Assembly (NCBI GenBank): GCA_014529385.2 | Contig: CM043962.1 | Location: 51,479,905 to 51,543,904, forward strand | Direction: 5' to 3' | Length of the DNA stretch: 64,000 nt | Origin: Adiantum capillus-veneris | Taxonomy: Eukaryota > Streptophyta > Polypodiopsida > Polypodiales > Pteridaceae | Translations under genes and position numbers: made by a program | Shown: in pieces, positions 21,051 through 33,384 of the stretch | How positions within the stretch are numbered: the stretch's first letter is position 1 | Layout: each line of letters starts with the position of its first letter | The notes under the pieces: generated by a model | What the model saw: the letters and a program-made list of their open reading frames with translations, nothing else | Databases searched by the model: none | What the model was told of the DNA's origin: nothing

Positions 21051-23551
21051 ATGGCTATGAATATTCTCGTCAACGGCTTTCCTTCTGGCCAGCGTTCTGT
21101 TCCTCCTTTCCAAGGTCAAGGTTTTCCAGACTGGAAAGCAAAGATGTTGTTAATTCTTGAAGGCGATGAACTCTCCGATGTTGTTCTTGGAAATCATGTT
21201 TGTTCGCCTCAGCCTGTTGATACGGATAATGATAACGTGCTTATCACTGAAGGACCTATATTTGAAGATTGGAATGTTGCCTATACGGATTGGCAATGAT
21301 ATGATAAAGCAGCTCGTCGGTATATTCTTTCTGCTCTTACTGATTCACTTTTGCTTGATATGTATGAACTTCCTACTTCCCACGACGTATGGAAGTACCT
21401 TATTGCAAACTTTCATAAGAAATCTGTCACAGAAATACTTTATTTGAGAGGGTTACTTAGCAAGTTACAATATGAAGTTGGTACTGCCATGATGGGACAT
21501 ATTGAATCTTTCAAATCTATTATTAATCAACTTGCTGCTTTCGGTGAACCTATTCCACAAAAGCAACTGATTACACTTCTCCTTGATACGGTGAAGGACT
21601 CTTCTTATGTTAACATTGTTACTATTCTCTCTAATAAAGATGGTCTTGATTTCGACCAAGCCTGCATGTCTTTAATTGAATACTCTCAACGTCAAGAACT
21701 TCGTAATGCTGGTCATGATACAGCTATGATTTCACAAGAGGAGACTGAGTCACAATAGATGGAACGGGCTTTTTATGCTCGAAGGCGTCCATTTCAACAA
21801 GGAAACCGCAGAGGTGGCCGTCGCGGTAATATTTTCTCTCGTCTCAAATTTCCTAATAAGCAATGTTCTTACTGCAACAGAAATGGCCATACTGAAGATG
21901 ATTGTTGGGCACGTCAATATGATGAAGAACACAATATTACCACAAAACAACCACGTTTATCTAGAGACTCTTCTTTTTCTTCTTGTGAATATTGTGGACG
22001 ATCTGATCATCCCACTCATATGTGCTATAAGCGTCGATTCGACACAGATCGGAATAGAGCATATGCTACTGAACATCGAAACAACATTGTACCAGAAACA
22101 AGCTGCGTCCTATGTTTAGTTGCTCCAGACAGAATACTTCATGTACGCGATGGATCACTTTTTATTGTCGATTCTGGTGCTATAGGAAATATGACATATC
22201 AGTCTAAGTGGCTCCATAACTATCATCCATTGCCAGTTCAACGTGTTTTTTATCTTGCCGATGATACTACTTGTCAAGTAAAGGGTATTGGAGACTTATA
22301 TCTTGGTACCTTATCTTCTTCCACTCGAATTTTGCGAGGAGTATTACATGTACTAGATCTTCAACGTAATCTTCTTTCAGTTGCTAGACTTGTTGATCTT
22401 GGTCTGTTTGTTGGATTTGATCATACCAAATGCCCAATTGAGAAAGATGGACAGACTATAGCCATTGCTCCTCGAAATGGTAATTTGTTTGAACTCTCTC
22501 TCAACGATGTTGTAGCAAATGTTGTCACTGCTCCAGGTGATCATGATTGCAAAGTATGGCATCACCGTTTTGTTCATGCTGATTTCTCAAAACTCCTTGA
22601 TCTTCAACGTCGTGATCTTGTTCATGGCATGGATCTTAAAGCCCATCCCCATATGGGAATTTGTGAATTTTGTGCTCTTGGGAAACACAATCGCAAACCC
22701 TTTCCTCTTTCAAATACAACTCATTCTCATGACATATTGGATCTTATTCATACTGATATATGAGGACCTCTACCTTCTTCGAGATCACAATATTGCTACT
22801 TCATTACTTTCATTGATGATTTCTCAAGGTATACGACTGTATTTCTACTTAGACAAAAATCTGAACCCTTATCTGTTTTCAAACAATTCCACAAGGCTGC
22901 GGAACTTCAAACTGGTCGTCGCCTTAAGAAGCTTCGTAGTGACAATGGAGGCGAATATGTTTCTCGAGAGTTTGTGAGTTACTGTGCTGACAGTGGAATT
23001 CATCATGAACACACTATTCCATATTCGCCTCAACATAACGGTGTTGCTGAACGAAAGAATCACACTATTATCAATGCTGTAAGATGTATGCTGATTCATT
23101 CTGGCTTATATCGTGTTTTCTGGGCTGAAGCTACTTTGACAACAGTATTTATTCAGAATCATCTTCCTACTACTGCACCCTCTGGTAAGATACCCATCAC
23201 AGCATGGACAGGTGACATTCCTTCTGTATCTCATTTTCGAACCTTTGGATGTATTGCTTATATTCATGTTCCCAAAGAAACACGAACAAAGCTTGATGCT
23301 CCTGTTCTTAAAGTTATTGTTATTGGATATTCTGACACTTCCAAAGGCTACAAACTCTATGACCCTTCCTCCAAGAAAGTAATTGTGAATCGTGATGCTA
23401 CTTTTAACGAACAGATTATGGGAGGCTCATGATCCATGGATGATTCTGATGATACTAAATCATTGCTTCAGGCTTTTCCATTCCTTTCAGAAGATGAAAC
23501 TCTTCCTATAGAGCAACTTTCCTCTTCACAACCATCCATTCCGAATGTTGC
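21051..23551 (+). pseudogene. Element A gag-protease-integrase
   Basis: Gag starts at ATG 21051 (MAMNILVNGFPSG) with DWKAKMLLILEGD; a TGA at 21297-21299 interrupts it, then the helix bundle continues to 21758. Two zinc knuckles follow (CSYCNRNGHTEDDC, CEYCGRSDHPTHMC), protease FIVDSGAIGNMT, the pre-integrase HHRFVH motif, and integrase with HTDI*GPLP (Trp to stop), SDNGGEYVS and SPQHNGVAERKN. These enzymes would mature and integrate the element cDNA. The frame is cut at SIPNVA by insertion of element B and resumes for a few codons at 36117 and again at 41812. Confidence 0.9.
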
Positions 23552-24515
23552 TGTTGGACGGGAAGCTACTCACACACCCATGAAGTGCATGCAAACACTA
23601 CCTAGATCAACATAATGTCAATCGAGGACACAGATGACACGATAGGCACACGGAGGAAATCTCTTAAGCTTGTCAGGCTGAGACCATCCTACACATACAA
23701 CACTCAGGAAGGCCAACTAAACCACAATCAAGAACCTCACTGTCCTCAACTACACCACCTAGCCACATACACACATACGGAAGGTAACTCACCTAATCAT
23801 GCCAGATTCCTACGAAACTTAAGGAACACCATCCCCTCACTAGGATACACCTGTCCCTAAGCTTCTACACTCAAAACCCTCACTCTAAACCCATCTGCGG
23901 AAAACGCGTAGGATGACAGAGCTGAATTTTGAAAGTGACCGAAACTGAAATTTATGAGTACCTATGCGTAGCTTACGTCGCCACGCACAATTCTATAGAC
24001 TACTAGCACGCAGAAAACAGACATCGTTTGATACACTTACGACCACAAATAGCTCGTAGATGCGTCGGCGTTTGCGCTTCTTCTCGCGTGGAATGCTTGG
24101 TGTTGTCGCGTAGCTCTCCTCGAGCCTACAGCAATGGTGCAGTCGGATCTCCAATGTGTTGAGCGAGCCGGGCGTAGCGAGAGGATGAATCTCACGCTCA
24201 CTCTCTTTCTCTCTCACACACAGTAGACGGCAGCGCTAAAACTTTGATTATGATAAAAAGTCCTTTTTACAAAATGACCTAGGTACCTTATATACCAAGG
24301 CTACCTTAGGTTTAGCCAAAATTGGGGTTGAAGGGGTCAAATGGCTTTGTATTTACAATCTGGAAGTGCCATTGTACCCCGGATTCTGAAACTAGAATAA
24401 CTACTCATTACAAATGATGTTTATATCCATAATCCGCAGCATTTCATAACTCGCAAAAGATAAGACTTTGGTACGAAACTTGAGTTATGTTGTGTTGTTG
24501 ACCCAACGGTCAACA
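23552..24515 (-). repeat. 3' LTR of element B
   Basis: On the minus strand it begins TGTTGACCGTTGGGTC and ends GCTTCCCGTCCAACA. 964 bp, same length as the partner. Short frames in it are not genes. Contains ACGCGTAGGATGACAGA, half of the leader palindrome. Confidence 0.95.
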
Positions 24516-24527
24516 TTCCCCCCTTCC
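24516..24527 (-). other. Polypurine tract of element B
   Basis: Minus strand reads GGAAGGGGGGAA immediately before the 3' LTR, the plus-strand primer position of LTR elements. Confidence 0.9.
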
Positions 24528-24583
24528 GCGTTCATGTCGTCCCCGACATGACCTGATTGTCGATGGCGATGTGGTCTTTGCTG

Positions 24584-25140
<557 letters not shown>

Positions 25141-26984
25141 TATGTCTGGTCTTCTTCATTGGGGACTTCTTTGTTCCTGTGCAATCATGTTGTTAGTGTT
25201 GTCTGCAACTTTGTCATTGTAGGCCATTCTTCGACTCGCCATTGAGGAGAAGTATGCTATGATCTGAAATTGGTGCTCCAATTCATTTGTCAATTGATTT
25301 GAGTAGCATTTCCTTATTGTTGATGTAGAAGGAATATGTACAAGAGGATGGTGATAGGTGTCTTTAGATTAGGGTCTAAAACCTGGATGACCAAAGGGAA
25401 AAAACCCGGTGGGAAAAAAAATGCCTTTGGTATACGCTCTTATTGGAGTCGATTAGTTGAATGTGAAGTACATGTTCATGAAAGGTGAGTGCTTGGGTGA
25501 AACACGGAAAGAGTGCCTGATGCAAGTGCCAATTATGGGACACTCTATATGCATATGAGAAATTTGTCAACAAAAGCATGCAATGTGAAAGAAGGAGATG
25601 ATGGGTGTTTCGAGGAATAAATGTAGCACATGTGACATCAAAAGATGTCTCAATAGCTTCCACCTTTCCAAGAAGGGTTTTCGATGTAGAAGTTTCTCCA
25701 CTCGTATCTCACTGTTCTCAGTACGTGAGTGTCTTTTGGACCTTCTCCTTCACTTCACCATACTTAAGTACTTAGACTTCGACCCTTTTGCTCACCTATA
25801 CCAGCATGAGCGACACAACGTAAATATGCTCAACTCTTCCAGCTTGAGCAGTACCTAGAATAGCTAAGACGCTTAGACCGCAGAGAATATTACTTGAAGC
25901 TTTGGGACTAACACCTCACTCATGTTGTGGCGTAGCTACTCGACTCTGACTTGTATGACTTGTCGGTTGCATGTTGACACTGCTTTGTGACAAGTTCTTT
26001 GGCTGTTGTAGTGGCTGCTGAGACATACTTCGTGCAGTTTCATCGTTTCCCTATACCTTCTTCTCTTTCTAGTGCTCAAGCCTCTCATCAGTCTTTTCTT
26101 CATGTGGATTATGGATTTTTTTTTTCTTAATAATAAACAAAGAAAATCTTAAAACAACTCAAAAAAAGAAAAATCATTCAAATAGAAATCTAAATGCTAT
26201 GTACACTATACACATGTCCCTAGGGGCTCATATATGGATTTTGTCCCCATACTCCTCTGTAACTCTACTATGAGGACATATACTCTAAATTTCGTCAAAA
26301 ATTTATCACAATAAAACGCAAAAATTCGATGCATCTCACAAAACATTGCCCTCTAATAGTCATAATGTTAGGTCCGCATTCAGAATGCCTCCCCCCTTCC
26401 TATTTGGAGTCATCCTTTACGATAGGATATCACAAAGGGTATGTGTTGTGCTTAGGCAATTAAAATTTGTGCCTATGCAGGCCTTGTAATGTAGCCCTAT
26501 TATGCATACACAGTCAATGCATGGAAAAGATTTATGTTGTGCAAGATGTGGGTATAAGCAATTTACTTATTGGCATTTGTTGGCGAGGCTTCCTATTCTA
26601 AGCAATGTAATGGTCTCTGAAGCTCCTATATCGTTGCTTGATTGAAGCGACTTGCTCTCTTCTAACTGTACTGTAATCGTAGGAAGAATTGTAAGAATTC
26701 AAGCGGCGATGCACTGACAGCAGTTTTGTTGTTCTTCTTTGGGACCCATTTCTTTGCGATTATTGGCTGTTTTGTTGTTGGCTCTCGTTTGGGAACCCAT
26801 ACTTGCCCATGCTTTGTTTGTGTTTGAAGAGACTTCTTTGGGATCCACCTTTTTGTTGTGTGAGTCGACAGTGGTCTTTGCTTTAGCCCTTGTACGCTTG
26901 GTTGGGGACGGGATTTAGGCTTTGAAAGTAAATACTGTGGTTGTTTGGGAATCCAAATGAATTCCTATTTTTTTTGTGCTTGAA
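25141..26984. other. Element B 3' internal region, no gene identified
   Basis: AT-rich stretch between the helicase fragment and the end of B's coding part. Autonomous relatives hold reverse transcriptase and integrase here; I searched by eye for DD-box, RNase H and HHCC motifs on the minus strand and saw none. Some of it may be further captured or foreign DNA. Confidence 0.5.
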
Positions 26985-27415
26985 TCAACTTCTTTGGAGC
27001 ACAAATCTGAGTTGTGAAAGCTTGCGACTTTGTGATATTCTTACCCGTTCGTGCACGCTTTCCTTTTTTTTTTGTTTTGGTGTTGGATCTTGTGATTTGT
27101 CATTAGAGATCTTTGTCTTCTTGATCCATATCTGTTTTTGGCTGATCTGGCTTTTTGGTATCCAGATTTGTCGAGCTTTTTGGCTTTGTCTTGTTGTCCT
27201 GTTCTTTTGACCTGTCATGGTTGTTGTTGAAGGGGTTGGTGATAGTGATGGTCTTAGTTGATGATAGGGGATGTCGTAAGATTCATCACTATCGCTACTA
27301 TCCTCAGCAAGGTTGACTTCTTGTACTTTCCCTTGATTTTTTGGCTGGTAGTGGAAAGTTACTGTCTGTTTGCTCGTGGGTGGTAGTTTCCTGGAGGACT
27401 TTTCTAGCCCATTGA
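26985..27415 (-). pseudogene. Element B post-protease linker remnant
   Basis: Minus-strand frame continuing after the protease block: ESYDIPYHQLRPSLSPTPS, then a basic Lys/Gln-rich stretch ending in a stop at 26985. Corresponds in place to the linker before reverse transcriptase in element E (about 61140-61730). It stops without entering reverse transcriptase. Confidence 0.5.
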
Positions 27416-28881
27416 TTAGAGCATTGTTAGCTCATTGCTCTGGTCGTCTTCCTCCAGATGAGTCTTTTCCTCCTTATTAGGAGCCATGTATGAGGATGCT
27501 TGTGGTGGCTGTGTCTTCACGGAGGACTTTGGAATCCACTTTTGATGCACTTTATTCGTGTAGCGATGACATTGATTCCTGGGTCGTTGATCTTCTTGAA
27601 GCTCGAAGTGTTCTACAGAGTCATAGAACTCGTCGTCTTCTTCTTCTTTTGATTCTCCACATTTCTTTGTTTGCTCCTTATTTCGAGAGCTTGTTGATGT
27701 CTGGATCTCTTCGTTTTCCTGGATTACACTCACTGCAAAATAAGGAACGACATCATAGCCATTTTCATCACAAAACTTTGTTGTGGGAGCATCCTCCACG
27801 GCGCACACGTCCAGAGTAGCCAAGATGTGTTCCCATCCAAAAGGCTCTAACTCTTCTTCAGGAAATGGTTTTGGGATATAGTCCATATCCTCTATAACCC
27901 GCTCTAGGATACATTCCTCACGTTTCAAGCTACCACATTGTGAAGCTCCACACATCCACAGTTCGTTAGGCTTACCCAACCAAGCTGGAAGTTCTGATCC
28001 TGCTACTGTGGCGGAATCAAACTCATCTACCAGTGTTCTCGTCACATCCCTATAGCTATGGTCCCTCAAGTTTATCTTTGTTATGGTTTCCATATGTCTC
28101 AGGTATATATGGTCATAACCCCAATCTTGGACCATTTTCAATTGTCGCATGAATGGTCTTCCCAGAATGATTTCATAGTTGTTCTTCTTGCCAAAGTCAA
28201 CAACAGCAAAAGTGTGTTCATATTCAATGCCACAAGAAGTAACAATTACTTTTTCTAGCAGTCCTTGGGGCTTTTCCTTGTGTCCGTCTGCAAGCTGCAG
28301 GGTCATTCGTGTGGATCTCAAGGCAGGTTTTCCCCATTTTTTCCAAACCTCTTTGGTTGCAATGGCCACACCAGCTCCACTGTCAAGGATTGCCATGGTT
28401 TGTACACCATTGAATTCCACAGGAAGGGTGGTGTTTCCATCTTCTCCCTCGTAATACTCGCCTACCTTGTTTTATGGAACTGGCCTAGTATTTAGTTGAG
28501 GCATTTCAAGCTCTTTGATGCCTTCCTCGATTTGAGTCATTGGGGTTTTTACACCAAATTTCTCTAGACATTCACCCACATTAGCCCACATGTTTGGTCT
28601 TGTTCTGAGCAACTCGGCTAACATTATTGTATAGGTGACTGGGGTAGATAGAATATCTACTAGCCCCTTTGAATCGATTGCCTTGTTGGGAGACAGTCTC
28701 TTTGATGGACTGCAACCACATCTGACTTGGTCTCGTACTCTCCCATGTAGGACGGTAGTGTACTTAGCGAATGGGGTTGACTATCCATAGATTGTACAGA
28801 TCCTTTGTCGCCCCAACACGATTGCACGTCTACATTCATTTGAGATCCAGTCTCAAATTCCTCTATTGGTGGTAGAAACAC
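27416..28881 (-). pseudogene. Element B retropepsin-like protease region
   Basis: Minus strand. The upstream part (TLPSYMGEYETK, LSTPVTYTIMLAELLRTRP) matches element E at 60050-60230; a frameshift lies near 28665 and a TAA near 28471. Then comes a clean aspartic protease: MAILDSGAGVAIATKEVW holds the catalytic DSG, followed by LQLADGH, TFAVVDFGKKNNYEIILGRP and the family tail WMCGASQCGSLKREECILER. It would cut the gag-protease polyprotein. The region ends at a stop at 27416 in an acidic Glu-rich linker. Confidence 0.85.
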
Positions 28882-28929
28882 TCCTCATTCATCACCAGTC
28901 TTGTCTACTCGCCTTCTTAGGTCATTGGC

Positions 28930-29742
28930 TTAATTGGCCTCTCTGACTTGTTTCCACAATTCGTCAAGACCATCTATCTCTTTACAATCCGTAGGTATAG
29001 CTTGGTGAAATCCCTTGGAAGAGTTATCCGTGGTATTCAGTACTATCCTTGGTTCTAATGCTGGGTCTTTGAGGTTTGGTCTGTGCTCATGACTAGAATT
29101 TGGCTCTTTTAGTTCCTGGTTTGGTGGGATTACTTGTGTAGGCATGACACGGATCACATCCTTAGGTTTTGCAACTGGTGGTTCTAGTAAAGATTGGGCT
29201 GTTTGAATCATTTTCCTGCACATTTCCAATCTTTGCTTTTCTAATTCCGCATAGGGATATGTCATCCACCTCTGTTCTTGGGTTTGGTTGTTTTTGAGCC
29301 TCGCATCACAGGCTTTCAAGAGGGCATCTAATGTCTCATTAACTTTCTCTGCCAACACCGATCCTCCTGAACTAGCACTTCTCGGTTTCTCATCCATGGA
29401 TGGTTCTTCTAGAGGTTTAACCATCTGTGTAAGAGAAGGTGCCTCCTTTTTCTCATGTTGTTTTATCTTCTCCTCAGCTTCGGTAAGCTTCTCAGCTAGG
29501 GATTTTTGCTCTCGTTCCCTGTGTGCTTTTATCCTAGTCTTTCTAGCTTTCCAACTATTTCGTTTGCTCTTGGTTTTTTGACTAGTTGCGTCTGTCTTTG
29601 GTCCATCATCTGTCTTTGGACTCGTGTCACTTTCCGTGTTCTGTCTCTGGATTCTCATCAGCTTTCTTGTGGGCTTGTGCTCTCGTAACCACTTGAACTG
29701 GTACGACATTTTCATTTTCTGAGCTACTAGGTAGCTGAACAA
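28930..29742 (-). pseudogene. Element B gag C-terminal charged region
   Basis: Minus-strand frame of about 250 codons: Lys/Arg-rich segment (KARKTRIKAHREREQK), heptad-like coiled coil (LAEKLTEAEEKIKQHEKKEA), SGGSVLAEKVNETLDALL and ends ELWKQVREAN. The same order (SGGSILVDKIFEPINAAL, HLWEKVREIND) occurs in element E at 59500-59910. It is shifted by one frame relative to the zinc-knuckle block, so the joint needs a frameshift or is a mutation. Confidence 0.8.
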
Positions 29743-30294
29743 GCCCTAATACATTTGTCGTGATTTTCCTGATATGGTTTGGTTTTTTTGGGCAATCAGG
29801 GATCAAGTGAGTGATGCCACACTCAAGACAATAGGCATTTACTTCAGTGATCTCCGTATGAGGACATTGTTTGACCAAGTGGTTGTCACGACTTTTGTGA
29901 CAATCTGTCTGTGGTTGAGGAGATTCTTTTAGCATTTCCTCTTGGCTATAAGCAATCTTTGACCTAGATAAGACGTTATTTGCAATGAATCGCAATGTCC
30001 TTTCGTCCATTTCATACCTTCTTTCTTTCGACTAAAACCCAGGAGGTGGAGGTTGTACCGGCCTCACCACTCCATGTGTTTCTCTCACATATTGTTGCTC
30101 CGAAGGGTAGTCCTCACTTTGGTTGCTATACCACATTGTAGCTGGTACTGGCGTTGGTTTATTTGATGCTTTCATCATTGGCATGTATCTCATGTCTACC
30201 TGCATTCTAGCACCTGGCAGCGGAGTTTGTTGTCCTAAGACAAGCTGTGGCCTTAAAACTCCTATTGGTCTTGGCGCATTCCCCGTAATGTATC
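29627..30294 (-). pseudogene. Element B gag middle part with zinc knuckles
   Basis: Minus strand: RYITGNAPRPIGVL, proline-rich PPPPGF, an in-frame TAG at 30032-30034, then CHKSRDNHLVKQC and CLECGITHLIPDC, two degenerate CCHC-like knuckles homologous to CHNCGVDDHWKNEC and CIQCCKKRGYFPEDC in element E. Ends TRAQAHKK. Upstream it continued directly from the gag block at 31714-33016 before element D inserted; removal of D restores VPEAP joined to RYITGN in frame. Confidence 0.85.
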
Positions 30295-30300
30295 TAGGTG

Positions 30301-31707
30301 GCATTAGAAAATTTCGGAGGTCATTTGGAGGGCCTTGTAAGAAATTGTATTTCTCTCTCTAGAAACTTTTTTTAAAATGCACTTGCACCTTGTGAGTACG
30401 TCCAAAAGGACAACCAGACACTCTAAAAAGTAGATTTATATTCCCAATCGTCCTTGAAAACGGTCACTTTTTTATTTAATACGAGCGTCTTTTTCAGGAG
30501 ACAGGTGCGGTGCATTCAATGCAGCTTACGTCATCACTGAAAGTTGAAAAGTCACAAACTATAACATAGTGATAGATTTTGAGGATTTTGACACCACCAA
30601 TGCATCCGGAACGCCAAAATACCCACAAAACGAATGTCTACTTGTCTCATTCCGACATCCGGAGAGGCAAAAAATGTCAAAAAACCCCCAAAAATGTGCT
30701 TTTTACTTAAGGCGCGCGAGGAGGCATTCTAAAATTTTAGAATGCCCCTCTGCGCGCCGTTAGTACAAAGCTCTTTTTAGTGATTTTTGGACACTTATCT
30801 TTCCAAAAAGCCCCTTTTTAGAGGTTTTTGGACATTTTCCTCTCAAAAAGCTCCCTAAAAAAAGGAAAAAAAGGCCTTTTTACTAACGGCGCGCGAGGAG
30901 GCATTCCAAAATTTTGGAATGCCCCCTCGCGCGCCGTTAGTACAAAGCTCTTTTTAGTGATTTTTGGACACTTATCTTTCCAAAAAGCCCCTTTTTAGAG
31001 GTTTTTGGACATTTTCCTCTCAAAAAGCTCCCTAAAAAGAGGAAAAAAAAGGCCTTTTTACTAACGGCGCGTGAGGAGGCATTCCAAAATTTTGGAATGC
31101 CCCCTCGCGCGCCGTTAGTACAAAGCTCCTTCTAGTGATTTTTGGACACTTATCTTTCCAAAAAGACCCTTTTTAGCGGTTTTTGGACATTTTCCTGTCA
31201 AAAAGCTCCCTAAAAAGAGGGAAAAAGGGCCTTTTTACTAACGGCGCGCGAGGAGGCATTCCAAAATTTTGGAATGCCCCCTCACGCGCCGTTAGTAAAA
31301 TGTTCTTTTAGGGGTTTTTGACATTTTTGGCCTCTTTGGATGTCTGAGCGAGGCAATTGGACATTCATTTCTAGGAGATATGTGCGTTCCGGACGCATTG
31401 ACAGTATCAAAAGTTTCAAAATCTTCCACCACTTGATAGTTTTGTGACTTTTTGAGTTCTAGTGATGATGTAGCCCGTATCAAATGCACCGCATCTACCT
31501 TCTGAAAAAGGTGCTCGCATTAAATAAAAGAGAGTGCTCGTCTTCAAGGACCACTAGATTATTAAATGAGGAGAGGGACGCCTTTTATATTTTTGTTAAT
31601 ATCAATCTATTTTTCTACGTAACGTAGGCTCTTCTCTCATTGGAGGAGCTTATTTTCCTCTCTCTACCAAAAGGCCCTCCAAAAGACCTCCGAAATCTCC
31701 TAATGAG
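30301..31707. mobile_element. Element D: long-TIR (foldback/Mutator-like) element with hairpin array
   Basis: 1407 bp. Left arm 30301-30700 and right arm about 31310-31707 are long imperfect inverted repeats (outer ends CATTAG..ATTTCGGAGGTC in both arms; further inside GCATCCGGAACGC against GCGTTCCGGACGC). TAGGTG flanks both sides (30295-30300, 31708-31713); taking out D and one TAGGTG restores element B's gag frame. The centre is a tandem array of GC-rich hairpins. No transposase is present. Flank length of 6 bp is short for Mutator (9 bp), so the superfamily is uncertain. Confidence 0.85.
30706..31295. repeat. Four ~58-bp palindromes in a 177-178 bp tandem array
   Basis: Palindromes at 30706-30763, 30883-30940, 31061-31118 and 31238-31295: each reads CTAACGGCGCGCGAGGAGGC, ATTCCAAAATTTTGGAAT and the complement of the first part. 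Spacers of ~119 bp (CAAAAAGCCCC, TTTTTGGACATTTTCCT) are also near identical. Copy 1 has compensating changes in the stem (TCTAAAATTTTAGA). Confidence 0.95.
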
Positions 31708-31713
31708 TAGGTG

Positions 31714-33016
31714 CTTCTGGAACAGGTTGTACATACCTCTCCCTAGCATTTTCCTTGCTATAATAGCACTCTTCCCCCGTATGGTTCGTCCATTTTCTCT
31801 CAATTTCACACCACTTCGGCTCTCAGGAATCAGACCTTACAAGAGGAATCAACCTCTTGACCAAGTCGTCGATAAGCTTTTCTTGATCAATAGGTGCCGT
31901 TGGCTTGGCAATGGACTCACTTATCTGTGAAACACTGTGCTGAGAGGATGTGTCATCTCCTTGACTCTCTAAGTCCTTTTCTTTGTATGCCTCACAGTTA
32001 TCCACTAGATAAAGAGCTTCTTTGATCAACTCGTTTAGCGTCATCCTCCTTATCATATGCAGATCCTTCTGAAGGCCCGCATGTCTCATTCCCTGGATAA
32101 AGATCATCATCAGTCGTGCTTGCGTAGGTAATTCCGCTCTCGGACAGAGCTTAACATATCTCTTGAGCCGTAATGATGCTTTGCGTACTGATTCATCCTC
32201 TTTCTGTTTGAATCTATGGATTTGCGAGACCGTGTTGTGAGCAATGCCTTTTGGCGAGAATTCTTTAATAAACTCCTCAAACAGCTCATCTAGGGTCTCA
32301 AAATCCCATTTTTCCACCGAATCGAACCATGTAGCTGCATCATCTTCTAGAGTGAATCCAAATCCCGCAAACTGTGTCGCAAAATTTGAAACTTCCTCTG
32401 CTCTAATCACTCTTCTAAAAGCCGCTACGTGATCTCTCGGATCTTCATCTCCGGAGTATTTTCTGTTTACCCATTTCTAGACTTGGGATGGTGTAACTCG
32501 TCGATTGTCTACAAGTCTAACCAGAGACTCTCCCAATCCTTCTCTCGTTATCGCTCTTGAAGGGAATCCTAGTGGCTCTCTTCTTGGAATTCCTATAGGA
32601 ATTCTCGTGTTTGGTGGAGGCATTTGTGGTCCTTCATTGAACAAATATCCACCTCTTTCTAGTACAGTCTGTGGATTTGTGCTTTCTACAACTCTGTATT
32701 CTCGTCCATACTTGTCGACAACTATAGATCTCCATTGATAGTCGACTCCATATATGTAGACATATAAGAGCTTGTAATCCGTTATCTCTTCTAGGTATGG
32801 ATCTGAGCACCTATAAAGATTGACCTCATTGTCGTCAATGTATCTATATAGTCCTTCACTCTCATGACCAATCATCCAGACTCTCTCAACAAGATGGGTC
32901 TTTATCAATTGCAAGTTTGGAAGATCCATTGTGGGAGGATATTCCTCTATCGTCGGGATCTCCAAGCTTGTGTAAGTTGCGTTTGAATCTAGGGTAGACA
33001 GGATTTCTGGGCTCAA
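31714..33016 (-). pseudogene. Element B gag, N-terminal and capsid-like part
   Basis: Minus strand from ATG 33016 (MSPEILSTLDS). The first ~180 residues are family-specific (HESEGLYRYIDDNEVNLYR, YGREYRVVE). A TAG at 32477-32479 replaces a codon in PSQV*KWVNRKYSGDEDPRD; the capsid-like retrotransposon gag domain follows (FGFTLEDDAATWF, GIAHNTVSQIHRFKQKEDES, LIKEALYLVDNCE). A TGA at 31823-31825 precedes KWCEIERKWTNH. All blocks have counterparts in element E at 56924-58670. The domain forms the virus-like particle. Ends at the element D insertion. Confidence 0.88.
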
Positions 33017-33384
33017 GAGCTTTTGCTTGGTTCAAGTAGACTTAGTCCACTGTGTTCAAGTTCTTTGGTTAGGGAAAAGTCAAAACTATGTCCAAAACCG
33101 CAACCGTTTCGTTACAATTCTCACAAATTGTCGCTTCTAGACACCCCTAACTTGCGGATGAATTTTGAGGCCTTAAACCATGTTTTTTTCAAAATTGACC
33201 TAAATGGTTTCCATAGGCATACATTTGGTTCATGTTTTGCTCTAAGATCTGTAGAGCCGCTCTCAGGCTACGTTTTGATATAAAAACTTTTCCGATCCGA
33301 TACCGTTTGTGAAAGTTATAGCCAAAACAGTGAATTGCAGTTTAGACTGATCAAAATTACAGTTGGACCCTAAAGTTGGCCTAG

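Noticed and set aside
23615-24217. Conserved short frames in both LTRs of element B
   Set aside because: Conservation is explained by LTR identity; frames are on the strand opposite to the element or lack any domain.
30706-31295. CRISPR-like regularly spaced palindromic repeats in element D
   Set aside because: Spacers (~119 bp) are nearly identical to each other, there are no cas genes, and the context is a plant transposon; it is a tandem repeat.
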